A stretch of DNA of 64,000 bases from Paragorgia papillata (GCA_035771165.1 JAWNZC010000322.1:5486001-5550000); one strand, 5' to 3'. Shown: positions 25,701-33,170, numbered from the stretch's first letter. Notes: generated from the letters alone by a model not told the origin. Program-made: numbers and translations.

Positions 25701-28700
25701 CTCAAATTTCTCTTTAAATCATTTGTTTTCTCTTTTAATGGTAGGAGCAATTAGAAAAAAAGTTGAACTAGGACATAGGACGGATGATGAGACCTATCTT
25801 CCACTGGTTGAAAGGTACGTAGTTTGTAATTTTTAAAAACCCAAAATTCAAATGTTTAAAAACATTTGAATCTATAGGTGTTTCGGCAGTCTAAACCGTG
25901 CAAAACTGCATTCTTTTTTATCATAAAACGTTTTGTATTATGCAATCATGAGCTTTATTCTTTAAGAGGTTGTTGATTACTTGATTAAGTTTAAATTTTC
26001 TTTTCTTTATGACTTTCGAGAAACTTTATGGTTCTCAGAAACTCAAAATCTAATTGTTTAAAGATTATTTTCTATCGAGCCACTGTAAGATAGCAATAGT
26101 GAAGAAATGTAAAATATGGAGAAAAAAATTTTACTTTAATTTTAAAAAAAAAAAAAAATTTTCTACCAGTGCACGAAATTGAATTGAAATATGTTTTCTT
26201 ATACAACGTAAAAAATGAGATTTTTGCGGGACAAATTAATTAAATATATCACCACATGAAGACCTGTCAGGTCGTTTTTCTCCCGTCAATTTTTTCACTA
26301 AAATAATGATTTTGAAAAGTTACAAATTTTTTTCAAGAGTTTTTTCAAGTAAAAGGTAATTATATACTTGTAGTATACAGCTTTAGATATTTTCTGCTGG
26401 AATGTAAAACTAAAACCAAACTAGTTCACTGAACTGATATAGTGATATTATTAAATACATGCTCTAGTTTATTTACTATAATTGTGTAGTAACATTAGTT
26501 AATATGAACCAAATCGTTTTTGAATTAAAACACATCTGACTTCAACAAATATGCATCTGCATGAGTGTTTTGAAAAGGTTGTAGAGAAAGAAACTTCATA
26601 CAAACTGTCAGTGCTGTGAGTAACGTCGTTACAAGTAACTAGTTACAGTAACTAGTTACATTTTTAAGTAACTGTAACTGAAACTAGTTACTTTTTTTGA
26701 AGAAGTAACTGTAACTATAACTAGTTACTTTTTGAAGAAGTAACTATAACTAGTTACTTTTTTAAAGAACTGTAACTAGTTACAATATTTGGTTCAAAAA
26801 TGTGACTAGTATAGTTACTGACATTCAGTTGAGGATGTCATTCTTTCTTGATAAAAATGGTTTTGATATAATAATAATAATAAAGGTACATTATGTACAC
26901 ATTTGACTATTTCTGCTTAGTGACAACTATATTTAGGCATTTAGCTGTAAAACATAATTATGGTACTGGCATCTAAAAACCAGTAATTTCTTTGTCGATT
27001 CTAGTAACACGGACAAAGGAATGTAACTTTGTAACTAGTTACAACATTTTTGAAGTAACTTTGTAACTGTAACTGTAACTAGTTACTTTCTTTTCATTGT
27101 AACTTTTATCGGTAACTAGTTACTTTTCTAACGATGTAACTGTAACTGTAACTAGTTACAAAAATTATGTAACTTTTACAGCACTGCAAACTGTTAATAA
27201 GGCTCCGTTCACACTATACATTACCAAATAGCTTTTTGTGCCGGAAGGAAATCCTATCCAGTATAGTGTGAACAGACTCAGCACAATTTGGCGGGGGAAA
27301 AGCTATCCGGTATGTAAACGGGACTAAAGCTTGTCAAAGCAAGATTAATCAATAGATTGATTGATTGATTGATTGTATCTATACTCTATCTCTCAAAGAG
27401 CAGTTTTTCATACATTTTATGACAGTCCTGATGCGGAGATATTACCCAATTAAAATAAGCAACGTTCTTTTCATCTTATAGAAATATGAAAGAAGCTTTA
27501 AGTGAATTTCATCCTGATATCATTGTCTACAATGCAGGTGACAAACAGGGGCTTTAACGTCTCGGATAGCAACTTTAAGGGGGAAGTGAACCTGTAAGAC
27601 AACTCTGCTTCATATTTAACAATTAGACAGACAAGTCCGAGTTGTCTACGGGCCGACCAGGAGCCGCTATGTTGACTATCGTTCATAGACAATGAGGACA
27701 AGTTGACTAATTGTTTTAGTATAAACCGTAGTCGGACAAAAGTAGTCGGACAAAATATTATTTTAAAGAACAAACTAAATGCGAGTTTTCTGCCATTATT
27801 TTGCATTTTAATTAACTTGACTTCTTTCCAAGGCCAAGGGCGCAACCGGCATTTTTGAACGGGGGGTCGTTTTTACCACAATGTGACGACAGAACTCAAG
27901 GGGGGTCCGGGGACATGCCCGCCGCCCCGAAAATGTTTGTGTTCTCTATCTCTAAAACGGCACTTCCTACATTCTGAGGACACTTTTGACTAAAATATTA
28001 AGGTTTTAAGTCACATGTTGTAGGCTCAGAAAGAGTAGAAAGTAAAAGTAACTTGACTTCCAAAATTTCCTTTGCATTTCCCCAAAAAGGGGCGGTGCAC
28101 CCCCGACCCCCCTCGTTGCGCACCTGCTCATTTCGCAGGTTTCACCAATAGATAGTGAGTAGCTAAGCCAATCAGGATTCAGGCTTTGTAATAGTCCACT
28201 ACATGAGTTGGTTTATACTAAGAAAGGTTATGTTATACTTACCCACTCTGAATTTTTAATCCAGACCGAGAATGCACTTTAAATTTGCACGAAAGCGCAG
28301 AGATGGGCAGACATTTCTCGAACCCGCAATCGTACAGCGGTCTTTATTTACGTCATTACGCGGTCTGGCGTGGTTCTTTTCACTTATAAAGCCCAGAAAG
28401 AGTAAATATCGAGAAAATTTAATGGACAGAAGAGTTCTGGAAAACAATACTTTACCGGGTCGTGTGGATTCGGACTAAAATAATGCCACACTGACAAGGA
28501 ACCAGTTTTCTTAAATGTTCGTCGTTTGGCAAACGATGACACAAGATGTCGGTTGTTAGCCTCTCCTTTGAGTTATTATTGTAGACGTTTTCTCGAAAAA
28601 GAGAAACCGTTGTTTTGTTGTATGCGGATTTGCAAAGATATACAATAAAAATATACCGATAGAAGCGTCTTTAAGCTAGCCTGCGCCGCAGACTACCTTA

Positions 28701-29532
28701 AGCCAACGATTTTTAAAACGAAATTATATTATTTCTGCATGTCCTTTTGATACCGGGCGACACACGACGTAATTGTGTAGAGATGAACAAAATGATTGTG
28801 TTGAGGTGAACAAAATGATTGTGTTGAGATGAACAAATGATTGTGTTGAAATGAACAAAATGATTTTACTGAGATGAACAAAATGATTTTACTGAGATGA
28901 ACACAAATGATTTTACTGAGATAACAAAAGGATTGTGTTGAGATAAACAAAATGATTTTACTGAGATGAACAAAATGATTTTACTGAGATGAACAAAAGG
29001 ATTGTGTTGAGATGAACAAAATGATTTTACTGAGATGAACAAAATGATTTTACTGTTATGAACAAAATGATTTTATTGTGATGAACAAAATGATTTTACT
29101 GAGATGAACAAAATGATTTTACTGTGATGAACAAAATGATTTTACTGAGATGAACAAAATGATTTTACTGAGATGAACAAAATGATTTTACTGTTATGAA
29201 CAAAATGATTTTACTGTGATGAACAAAATGATTTTACTGAGATGAACAAAATGATTTTACTGAGATGAACTAAATGATTGTGTTCAGATGACGATCTTCT
29301 ATTTTTTATTACATTTTTCTAGGAACTGATATTCTGGAAGGTGATCCTCTTGGTAACTTATCGATAACTTCCCAGGTGGGATTTCCACGCAATAACAAAA
29401 ATATGTAGTATGCTACGCATGTAGAGTGGTTGACTGCGTTGATCAATTGAGAGTTTGCTGACCGAGTGATTGCTTGCTTTGCGTTGCGTCGGGTTAGACG
29501 ATTGCTTGGTCGGTCGACCCATTGATTGATTA

Positions 29533-29591
<59 letters not shown>

Positions 29592-29927
29592 TCTTGTCAT
29601 CTAATTTTTCTAGTCCCGGGGGTGGGGTGGGGCTAGCCACCCAATTTACTACCCCTAAATCCGTCCTTGTTAGGGAGGAAGGGAGGACGGACGGATGGAC
29701 GGACGGATACGTTGGTTGGTTGGTTGGTTGGTTGGTTGGTTGGTTGGTTGGTTGGTTGGTTGGTTGGTTGGTTGGTTGGTTGGTTGGTTGGTTGGTTGGT
29801 TGGTTGGTTAATTGATCAATTTGTTTCTTTTTACATGCAGGGAGTTATTAAAAGAGATGAAATGGTGTTCAAAGCTGCTCGAGATAGGAATATACCAATT
29901 TTTATGGTAACTTCAGGAGGATATCAG
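1218..29927 (+). CDS. HDAC11: Histone deacetylase 11 (split gene, 11 exons seen)
   Basis: This is a class IV zinc-dependent deacylase of the HDAC11 family, which removes acetyl and long-chain fatty-acyl groups from lysines. Exons: 1218-1366, 3104-3204, 3631-3747, 5333-5375, 20595-20671, 21048-21110, 23620-23716, 25745-25814, 27482-27537, 29323-29375, 29841-29927. Every junction has AG/GT borders and matching phase, giving about 300 residues in one open frame. Active-site elements are intact: GGGFHHC (histidine pair, 20606-20611), DLDAHQGNGH (zinc ligands Asp and His, 21093-21107), [10 protein letters not shown] (zinc ligand Asp, 27525-29350) and SGGYQ (catalytic Tyr, 29922-29924). The start exon lies upstream of 1218, and the last exon (about 30-40 residues after SGGYQ in relatives) was not found before 64000. 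The fourth visible intron carries a 13.4-kb transposon. No frame break was seen, so the gene is probably functional if the long intron is spliced. Confidence 0.93.
1493..2015. mobile_element. hAT-like MITE (CAGGGCTCGCAAAAT end)
   Basis: The left end CAGCGCTCGCAAAATT and the right end, read inverted, CAGGGCTCGCAAAATCG are flanked by TGCCGCCG and TGCCGCCT, a probable 8-bp target duplication with one change. It lies in an HDAC11 intron. The interior has no coding signal. Confidence 0.6.
2024..3103. other. HDAC11 intron, no gene
   Basis: No exon or recognisable element was seen. Overlapping open frames at 2214-2541 are low-complexity. Confidence 0.5.
3104..3204 (+). CDS. HDAC11: HDAC11 exon: [19 protein letters not shown]
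   Basis: The acceptor is TTTCTTTATTGCAG and the donor is GTATAT. The single base carried over from the previous exon completes GAA (Glu). The exon ends on LNSLK in phase 0. Confidence 0.9.
3631..3747 (+). CDS. HDAC11: HDAC11 exon: [13 protein letters not shown]...QTGGTIL
   Basis: These 39 codons encode the [11 protein letters not shown]...[10 protein letters not shown] block that leads to the catalytic core. The acceptor is ACTGTATAG and the donor is GTAAGT, with phase 0 on both sides. Confidence 0.92.
4077..4155. repeat. Short foldback AACCAAAAATCGTCATG
   Basis: AAACCAAAAATCGTCATGTTT and its exact inverse are separated by about 30 bases. It lies in an HDAC11 intron. Confidence 0.65.
4490..4965 (+). 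repeat. Interspersed repeat with Penelope-type leader fragment
   Basis: GAGTGCGGCGTATATATAGG...CAGTGTTTTGG (4815-4850) and CTCCGCTCGAAACGTCAATA (4901-4920) match motifs near 50930 and 52770-52900. The piece 4876-4952 also folds back on itself (GATTAGTTTTAATAACGAAA with its inverse). Confidence 0.5.
5333..5375 (+). CDS. HDAC11: HDAC11 exon: [14 protein letters not shown]
   Basis: A 43-base exon with acceptor TTTGTAG and donor GTAAGT, ending in phase 1. It is the last HDAC11 exon before the giant transposon, which starts 102 bases further on. Confidence 0.92.
5376..5470. repeat. Palindromic host sequence at the giant-element insertion site
   Basis: Left of the element the host reads GTCGGTCCGATATTTC then CTAGTAC. 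Right of the element, CTAGTAC is followed by GGACCGAATCGTACCG. Joined, the original target is an imperfect palindrome with GGTCC and GGACC arms around CTAGTAC. This resembles a solo foldback repeat in the HDAC11 intron. Confidence 0.5.
5478..7596 (+). repeat. Left terminal inverted repeat (about 2.12 kb)
   Basis: It matches 18891 back to 16772 base for base apart from a few substitutions and one length difference. It contains a small exon with ATG at 6378 and donor GTAAGT at 6431, and presumably a promoter upstream of it. The inner boundary is at AACGTTTATTGAC. Confidence 0.92.
6378..6430 (+). CDS. Leader exon of the helicase gene inside the left TIR (upstream ORF)
   Basis: The ATG opens [17 protein letters not shown] and the exon ends in phase 2 at ...TTCTG before GTAAGT. 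The helicase acceptor at 7895 would join TG to A, creating TGA, so in this gene the exon forms a 17-codon upstream ORF that stops exactly at the junction, and the helicase starts anew at 7906. The identical exon in the right TIR is coding for the transposase. Splicing is inferred. Confidence 0.6.
7597..7895. other. Intron remainder between left TIR and helicase
   Basis: AT-rich sequence without an ORF. It contains a short direct repeat, GGCAAAACAATTTATACTCG, at about 7709 and 7739, and ends in the acceptor TTTTCACTTTTAG at 7895. Confidence 0.6.
7906..12188 (+). CDS. Pif1-type SF1B helicase with long C-terminal extension (transposon gene, 4 coding exons)
   Basis: Exons 7906-9941, 10741-11116, 11190-11270 and 11700-12188 join in phase to 993 residues. 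Helicase motifs: Walker A GKAGVGKT (32-39), Walker [10 protein letters not shown] (113-121), motif [11 protein letters not shown] (151-158), motif [11 protein letters not shown] (about 359-368) and motif VI YVALSRV (387-393). This is the Pif1/RecD2-like layout of an ATP-dependent 5'-3' DNA helicase. Residues from about 430 on carry an acidic stretch followed by a mainly helical domain I do not recognise, with a basic [10 protein letters not shown] region and a SAP-like helical end (LICSAYEV-type, residues about 930-970). Such helicases are best known from Helitrons, but no HUH Rep domain is present here; its partner is a P-like transposase. ATG 7906 lies 10 bases after the acceptor at 7895. 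Confidence 0.9.
9300..9941 (+). other. Helicase C-terminal extension, first part
   Basis: After motif VI the frame stays open through an Asp/Glu/Ser-rich linker (residues about 445-475) and then a domain containing [37 protein letters not shown] and [16 protein letters not shown]. It continues into 10741. I know similar stretches only from predicted cnidarian Pif1-like proteins, with no assigned role. Confidence 0.7.
11319..11486 (+). mobile_element. Short MITE, ATAGAGCGTTTTCA family, copy 1
   Basis: It has inverted ends ATAGAGCGTTTTCA and TGAAAACGCTCTAT around GGCGGCCATATTGGTGTA blocks and GATCACGTGAGTG. It lies in the last helicase intron. Related copies lie at 14863-15006, 20814-20943 and 36805-36974 (reverse). 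Confidence 0.7.
12189..12524. other. Spacer between convergent transposon genes
   Basis: The helicase stop is at 12188 and the transposase stop at 12525. AATAAA-like signals for the plus-strand transcript occur just after the stop (CTAAATAAAAG, near 12226). A large hairpin occupies 12274-12370. Confidence 0.7.
12274..12370. terminator. Large hairpin between converging 3' ends
   Basis: CATGAAGAGAAATTTTCATTC and its inverse GAATGAAATTTTCTCTTCATG flank a spacer with AGAAATTATG and its inverse. The arms pair over about 30 bases. Placed midway between two convergent stop codons, it may help 3' end formation for both transcripts, or it may be another small foldback insertion. Confidence 0.45.
12525..17990 (-). 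CDS. P-element/THAP9-like transposase (9 exons)
   Basis: Minus-strand exons 17990-17938, 16658-15594, 15501-15406, 14630-14492, 14418-14322, 14170-14002, 13892-13748, 13391-13140 and 13046-12525 join in phase to 845 residues. The candidate RNase H-like catalytic triad is D446 (LLLDEMKIQ), D547 ([14 protein letters not shown]) and E786 ([15 protein letters not shown]), the arrangement seen in P-element and THAP9 transposases. A conserved [14 protein letters not shown] block matches the 'DPPHLLK' insertion-domain region of those families. Residues 255-275 contain CRCC...CIPHKKC, possibly metal-binding, and a basic coiled-coil-like stretch follows. A canonical THAP finger was not seen at the N-terminus, so DNA binding must use something else. 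The first exon lies in the right TIR and the gene converges on the helicase gene. No stop or frameshift was found. Confidence 0.87.
14863..15006 (+). mobile_element. Short MITE, ATAGAGCGTTTTCA family, copy 2
   Basis: It is nearly the same as 11319-11486 over AATGAAATGGCGGCCATATT and CGATCACGTGAGTGAAAACG, but lacks the first GGCGGCC block. It lies in a transposase intron. Confidence 0.65.
15029..15124. repeat. Foldback repeat GCCCGATATGGCAAAT
   Basis: CCCGATATGGCAAATATTTA near 15030 is mirrored by TAAATATTTTGCCATATCGGG near 15102. The arms are about 40 bases. It lies inside a transposase intron. Confidence 0.65.
15285..15360 (+). repeat. Interspersed repeat GTGTTTGCATAGCCTG, copy 1
   Basis: GTGTTTGCATAGCCTGGTAT...GACCAATCACAGCGTGCG recurs at about 22418-22495 and, interrupted by a MITE, at 23085-23592. 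Confidence 0.6.
16686..16769. repeat. (ATT)n microsatellite
   Basis: About 25 uninterrupted ATT units lie directly inside the inner edge of the right TIR, in the first transposase intron. It has no counterpart beside the left TIR. Confidence 0.95.
16772..18891 (-). repeat. Right terminal inverted repeat (about 2.12 kb)
   Basis: Inverted copy of 5478-7596. It carries the transposase first exon (17990-17938) on the minus strand. Confidence 0.92.
17938..17990 (-). CDS. Transposase exon 1 inside the right TIR
   Basis: ATG at 17990 encodes [17 protein letters not shown] plus TG. The junction with the acceptor at 16659 gives TGG (Trp) and leads straight into [12 protein letters not shown]. The exon is identical to 6378-6430. 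The phase match supports it as the true N-terminus. Confidence 0.7.
19400..20177. other. HDAC11 intron, no gene
   Basis: It contains short inverted motifs such as CCGGACCGCTCAAGAACC...TTCTGGACCGCTCACG (19439-19498), related to sequence at 14735-14782 in the giant element. No exon was recognised. Confidence 0.5.
20178..20567. mobile_element. PIF/Harbinger-like MITE with TAA target duplication
   Basis: The ends GGCCCGTTTACATGAAGC and its near inverse CTTCATGTAAACAGAGCC are flanked by TAA on both sides (20175-20177, 20568-20570). It is about 390 bp and non-coding. Its right end lies 27 bases before the next HDAC11 exon. Confidence 0.75.
20595..20671 (+). CDS. HDAC11: HDAC11 exon: [20 protein letters not shown]
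   Basis: It carries the catalytic histidine pair. The codon split across the 15-kb intron is G/GA (Gly). The acceptor is CATTAAG with a short pyrimidine tract TTCTTT, and the donor is GTAAGA. Confidence 0.93.
20814..20943 (+). mobile_element. Short MITE, ATAGAGCGTTTTCA family, copy 3 (diverged)
   Basis: CTATAGATCG...TTCAAACATTTCGTATTGTT...GTGAAAACGATCCATAG matches the other copies with more substitutions, so it is older than those inside the giant element. Confidence 0.55.
21048..21110 (+). CDS. HDAC11: HDAC11 exon: [12 protein letters not shown]
   Basis: These 21 codons hold the zinc-binding DLDAH motif. The acceptor is TTTTTTTTTCACCAG and the donor is GTATGT, with phase 0 on both sides. 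Confidence 0.93.
22912..23088. mobile_element. Near-perfect foldback element
   Basis: Arms of about 75 bases, starting GTTTCCGGCCCAAATGTG and ending CACATTTGGGCCAGAAAC, are separated by a spacer of about 25 bases. A transcript would make an almost fully paired hairpin. The open frame read through it is an artefact. Confidence 0.8.
23085..23592 (+). repeat. Interspersed repeat GTGTTTGCATAGCCTG split by a MITE
   Basis: TGTGTTTGCATAGCCTGATAAAGAC resumes after the insertion as GATAAAGACATGGCAACTG...CAATCACAGCACGCGTAAGAC. Removing 23133-23558 restores a repeat collinear with 15285-15360 and 22418-22495. Confidence 0.7.
23133..23549. mobile_element. 417-bp MITE with 9-bp target duplication (MULE-like)
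   Basis: TIRs of about 65 bp begin CAATCTCGTTCCCAGAGC and include the GGGTGGGGAACGTGGG block. The direct repeat GATAAAGAC flanks it exactly (23124-23132, 23550-23558). Nine bases fit Mutator-like elements best; Merlin is possible. Confidence 0.78.
23620..23716 (+). CDS. HDAC11: HDAC11 exon: GNGHERDF...YIMDVYN
   Basis: These 97 bases encode [20 protein letters not shown] and onward, with acceptor GTTATTTAG and donor GTAAGT, ending in phase 1. Confidence 0.93.
23812..23875 (+). repeat. ACTCATTAATAATTCATGAGG repeat family (copy 1 of 5)
   Basis: CTCATTAATAATTCATGAGG followed by AAAAC recurs at about 25308, 25595, 41456 and, reversed, 39090-39120. It is often near foldbacks with CTCGGCTTCGCCTCG-like cores. 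Confidence 0.65.
23963..24076. mobile_element. Foldback element TATTAGGTTTTTAGACG
   Basis: TATTAGGTTTTTAGACGTTC and its inverse form arms of about 33 bases around a spacer of about 45 bases. No target duplication could be fixed. Confidence 0.65.
24446..24743. mobile_element. MITE CATAGTCAATCGAGATATGG, copy 1
   Basis: The inverted ends CATAGTCAATCGAGATATGG and CCATATCTCGATTGACTATG enclose a GTGCACGG-flanked core. The core is shared, inverted, with 42868-43166. Confidence 0.7.
25745..25814 (+). CDS. HDAC11: HDAC11 exon: [18 protein letters not shown]
   Basis: The acceptor is TAATGGTAG and the donor is GTACGT. The split codon A/GA gives Arg, and the exon ends in phase 2 (VER). Confidence 0.9.
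26609..27186. mobile_element. hAT MITE rich in GTAACTAGTTAC palindromes
   Basis: Ends CAGTGCTGTGAG and TTTTACAGCACTG are flanked by the 8-bp direct repeat CAAACTGT (26601-26608, 27187-27194), which is diagnostic of hAT. The interior is largely tandem and inverted GTAACTAGTTAC and AACTGTAACT motifs. Confidence 0.85.
27201..27324. mobile_element. PIF/Harbinger-like MITE (TAA flanks)
   Basis: GGCTCCGTTCACACTATAC at the left and TGTAAACGGGAC at the right, each next to TAA. It lies 6 bases after the hAT MITE's target duplication. Confidence 0.65.
27482..27537 (+). CDS. HDAC11: HDAC11 exon: [18 protein letters not shown]
   Basis: The acceptor is CATCTTATAG and the donor is GTGACA. It encodes [10 protein letters not shown], the strand before the third zinc ligand. 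Confidence 0.92.
28771..29290 (+). repeat. 23-bp minisatellite, about 22 copies
   Basis: The unit is GATGAACAAAATGATT followed by TTACTGA, with variants TGTGTTGA and TTACTGTT. It lies in an HDAC11 intron and ends about 30 bases before the next acceptor. Confidence 0.92.
29323..29375 (+). CDS. HDAC11: HDAC11 exon: [17 protein letters not shown]
   Basis: It carries the third zinc ligand (Asp of GTDILEGD). The acceptor is ACATTTTTCTAG and the donor is GTGGGA, ending in phase 0. Confidence 0.93.
29519..29588. repeat. (TGAT)n microsatellite
   Basis: About 17 tandem ATTGATTG-type tetranucleotide units in an HDAC11 intron. Confidence 0.9.
29711..29809. repeat. (GGTT)n microsatellite
   Basis: About 25 uninterrupted GGTT units, 31 bases before the last recognised HDAC11 exon. 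Poly-Gly-Trp-Leu-Val reading frames here are artefacts. Confidence 0.95.
29841..29927 (+). CDS. HDAC11: HDAC11 exon: [11 protein letters not shown]...VTSGGYQ
   Basis: These 29 codons end with the catalytic tyrosine loop SGGYQ. The acceptor is TTTTTACATGCAG and the donor is GTATGG. It is the last HDAC11 exon I could find. Confidence 0.93.
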
Positions 29928-30990
29928 GTATGGAAATTTTATAATTTTTTTTATAAATATTATAATTCCACTCTTTGTAATATTATTTTCACTCTGTAAT
30001 CGTAATATTTTCACTGAAAACAATTTCTTGAAAACATGGCGCCGAATTGTCACAGACAGAAGAGAAACATTTAATTCGACGCGACGATATTTCGTTGTGT
30101 ACATGTAACTCGAACACGCATTTAATATCGTCGCATTATCCGTTTAATTGCCGAGACGAATTTAATTCGTGTGTCGAATTTAATCGAGTTATACGTCGCA
30201 GTTTCGTCAAATAAAATTCATGAATTAAGTCCGTCTGAATTAAATTTGTCTATTGTGCTACGTTTAGCGCAGGCCTAAGAATTGATTGCAAATTCGGAGA
30301 GCGTAAGGTCTTGAAAATGTTTCGATAATTTGCGATATTTGTTCTTACATTATTACCAGGTATTTTTTAGGTATATTTGTAATTTATGAGATTTTTTAGT
30401 GGCATATACAGATACGATATTGTCCGCTTATAAGTTTTTCCTTGCGTTGCAAATTTAGAACTTGGGTGCCCAAATTGTATAAACATATCATAGTCTAATA
30501 AGGGCTGAAGCCGTAAGTCTAAATTTAGACCAGGTGATCATCTAAGCCTTCTGAGAGGACAGCATGCTTAACGGTGATGTGTGTTCTTCACTGGCCGCCA
30601 TATTGCTTTTACCTTCTACCGAGTGTCTGTATATATATAAATAATAAAAAATATATAAACAAACATATCTTTGGTTATAAATTATCAAGTTGAAAAGTAG
30701 TAAAAATCTTTGTACGAGGAGTGTTTCACCAATCGAGGTCGCCAAGAATACCTAATGAAGATTTCCTTAATACTAGCTGTCATAAAGATCATGATAAGTA
30801 ATCCAAAAGCTGTCAATTAAATAAAAATGCCGTCGAAAGCCGTGTTTTTAAATTTATTGTCTACAATCGTCGAAGACCGTCCAAAAGACAGCTGGACGAC
30901 TGCTTGCTGGCTAAGCGACTTTATTTATTGATGTAACACATGACAGTATATATTGAGATACTGATAACCCAATGACCCTCATCCCTTGAT
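29928..30990. other. No gene recognised
   Basis: AT-rich sequence with TTTAATTCG-type short inverted motifs at 30070-30200. It was searched by eye for the missing final HDAC11 exon without success. Confidence 0.5.
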
Positions 30991-30997
30991 GGAACTA

Positions 30998-31252
30998 CAA
31001 TCATTGACAAAATTGTTGAAAGAAAGCGTAACGATATGGCATCGCGGACCCCCTCTCCCCCTAAACAATGTTGTCAACAGCTTAATCCTGACAAACTTCA
31101 GTCAGTCGGTTGGTTTCGTGTTCGTAATGCTCAACGCAACATTGTATAGGGGGCGAGGGGGTAAATTGGAGATTGAATGGTCGATTTCTACTTATTTTGT
31201 GTATAAATAAGCACCTGTTGTCCAATGTTCCAACTAATGTTGTCAATGATTG
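30998..31252. mobile_element. Double-hairpin Tc1/mariner-like MITE, copy 1
   Basis: Outer ends CAATCATTGACAA and TTGTCAATGATTG follow TA. An inner inverted pair (CCCCCTCTCCCCCTAAACAATG with CATTGTATAGGGGGCGAGGG) forms a second hairpin. The same architecture occurs at 33746-33997. Confidence 0.6.
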
Positions 31253-31259
31253 TCTGAAA

Positions 31260-31870
31260 TTTTCATATGGTGAAATTGCATTGAATAGACAGCATTTCAA
31301 ACAACTTCAGCTACGTGATTGTGGATAATTGTGGATAATTATAGTAATATAGTAATACGGTCAAATAGAATGTGTGAAGTATTAAACTTTCATATAAGAG
31401 TCCCGAAATGACGTCACAATGATATCACACGTACTGTCGGCACCAAAAATGCAACGATTTTGGTTACGATTTTTTTTAACGTTTAAATTTCGAACTCCTT
31501 ATGTGAAAATACAGCCAATGTAATACAATATTCTAAACGTCGTTTGATTTGTGACTATGTAACTAATTATATGGTGATGAAGCGCAGTGCGCAAATTACG
31601 TTTGTTCTATTCCACTATTCAAATAGTCCCTTTGGTCTTCCATCCCGGCCTTCAAAGTATGAGCGTTCCGCCCTATTGAATGCGCTACCTTTGTTTATTA
31701 TAAATAATTCCCGTTTCGGACGAGGAACGTTTCACACACCCGACCAAATGCAAATAAGGTTGAACAAACGCTTTTACTGATTTACATTACGTTTGGCACC
31801 TAAAATGTTCGACAGGACCGCCCTAAGTTCATTTCACGATCGACGTTTGCAGATGGATTTATTACAGTAA
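31260..31870. other. No gene recognised
   Basis: No conserved coding stretch was seen; short open frames here lack recognisable motifs. Confidence 0.4.
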
Positions 31871-33144
31871 TACGACAGTGAGAGTTCCTCGTCACAAGAT
31901 GAAGAGTTCGGCGTACGGGAAGTTCGCCAGGTGTATCTCGTTACGTACAACCAGGCAGATACATGCAAATTCCCAAGTAGGCGATCTTTTGCTGAGGCCG
32001 TTCTTCAGTCGTTTTCTACACGGAAAGCTTCGGTGTTGCAATGGTGTTGTTCAAAGGAGACGCACAGACGTACAAGTGGGATCCATTATCATGTTACGAT
32101 CAAACTGGATAGAATTCACTGAACGCTGGCTACCTTCCAAAAAGATTTTGCAGGAGCAACATGGCATCATCTGTGCACTTTTCAAGCATACATGTTAACT
32201 ATTATAGCGCGTGGAAGTACGTCACCAAAGAAGATGGTGAATACGAACAAAGCGATGAACATCCAGATCTGACCGACAGTCACGCACCAAGAACGATGAA
32301 AGCTCACCAAGAACGACGAAAGCTCACCAAGCGCTCGGCGAACGACGACTGGCGCGCTTGCGCTCTCACTCTGCAGTGGAGGAATCACGAAATGAAAGCG
32401 CTAGTGGTGACGTGTCGGACTCATCGAATGAGGATAGCACAACAGATATTCGTGCCAAAAAACGCAGACGCCTGAGCGCATTCGACGTTTCACAGGTTAT
32501 CGTTGCCAAGAACCTTCGCGATAGAACTGTTTTACTGGCTTTTGCCAATATGCAAAAGCGACAGGGCAAGTCGGACCTTGCGCAGTTCCTCATTAATCGT
32601 GGATCGAAGGTTACAAATGAACTTGTCAGCAATGCATGGGAGATGGAGGACGGGAAGACTGGCAGAGGCAGCTCAACGCAGAAATGAGAAATCTCGCATG
32701 GATATACTTGGAGAAGCTCGCGACGGCCAATGCTCATGCACGGAAGAAAGGCAGTGGGAAACGTGTGCCTTACAAATCCTCAGTAGCAACCATATACGAC
32801 CACAGCTGTTTCGCGAATGTGTCATAGAGTTGCTTGTGAAGGGCAGAGGGAAATATAGAAATATAATGCTGACGGGTCCTGCGAACTGTGGTAAAATCTT
32901 TTTACTCAACCTTCTCAACTCAATTTACCACACTTTCACTCATCCCGCATCCACAAGTTTCGCCTGGGTTGGAGCTGAGAAAGCCGAAGTGATTTTCCTC
33001 AGCGATTTTAGATGGGCCCCACAAATTATTGCATGGCATGATCTACTACTAATGCTCGAGGGACAGATGGTGCATCTACCTGCCCCTACATCTCATTTCG
33101 CGAAAGATACGTACATCAGAACAATTACGTGTCAAACTGCTTAG
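31870..33144 (+). pseudogene. HUH + SF3 helicase Rep-like gene, frameshifted
   Basis: Several frames together carry a rolling-circle Rep layout. There is an HUH-like HYH at 32084-32092, a YYSAWKYVTKED tyrosine motif near 32200-32240, a basic linker (AKKRRRLSAFD, about 32452-32490), and then an SF3 helicase with a Walker A-like GPANCGK (about 32876-32896, the usual Thr replaced by Ile) and a downstream acidic FLSDFRW block. The reading frame changes at least three times and the C-terminus is cut off near 33144. The layout resembles parvovirus- or CRESS-type Rep proteins, so it may be an old endogenised viral gene or a domesticated Rep-like mobile gene. It is not functional as it stands. Confidence 0.65.
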
Positions 33145-33170
33145 TCGATCACACTTTACCATACTTATAA

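Noticed and set aside
28771..29290. CRISPR-like regular repeat array
   Set aside because: The units are contiguous with no unique spacers, in an animal intron; it is a minisatellite.
29582..29815. Gly-Trp-Leu-Val repeat protein
   Set aside because: Translation of the (GGTT)n array in an HDAC11 intron.
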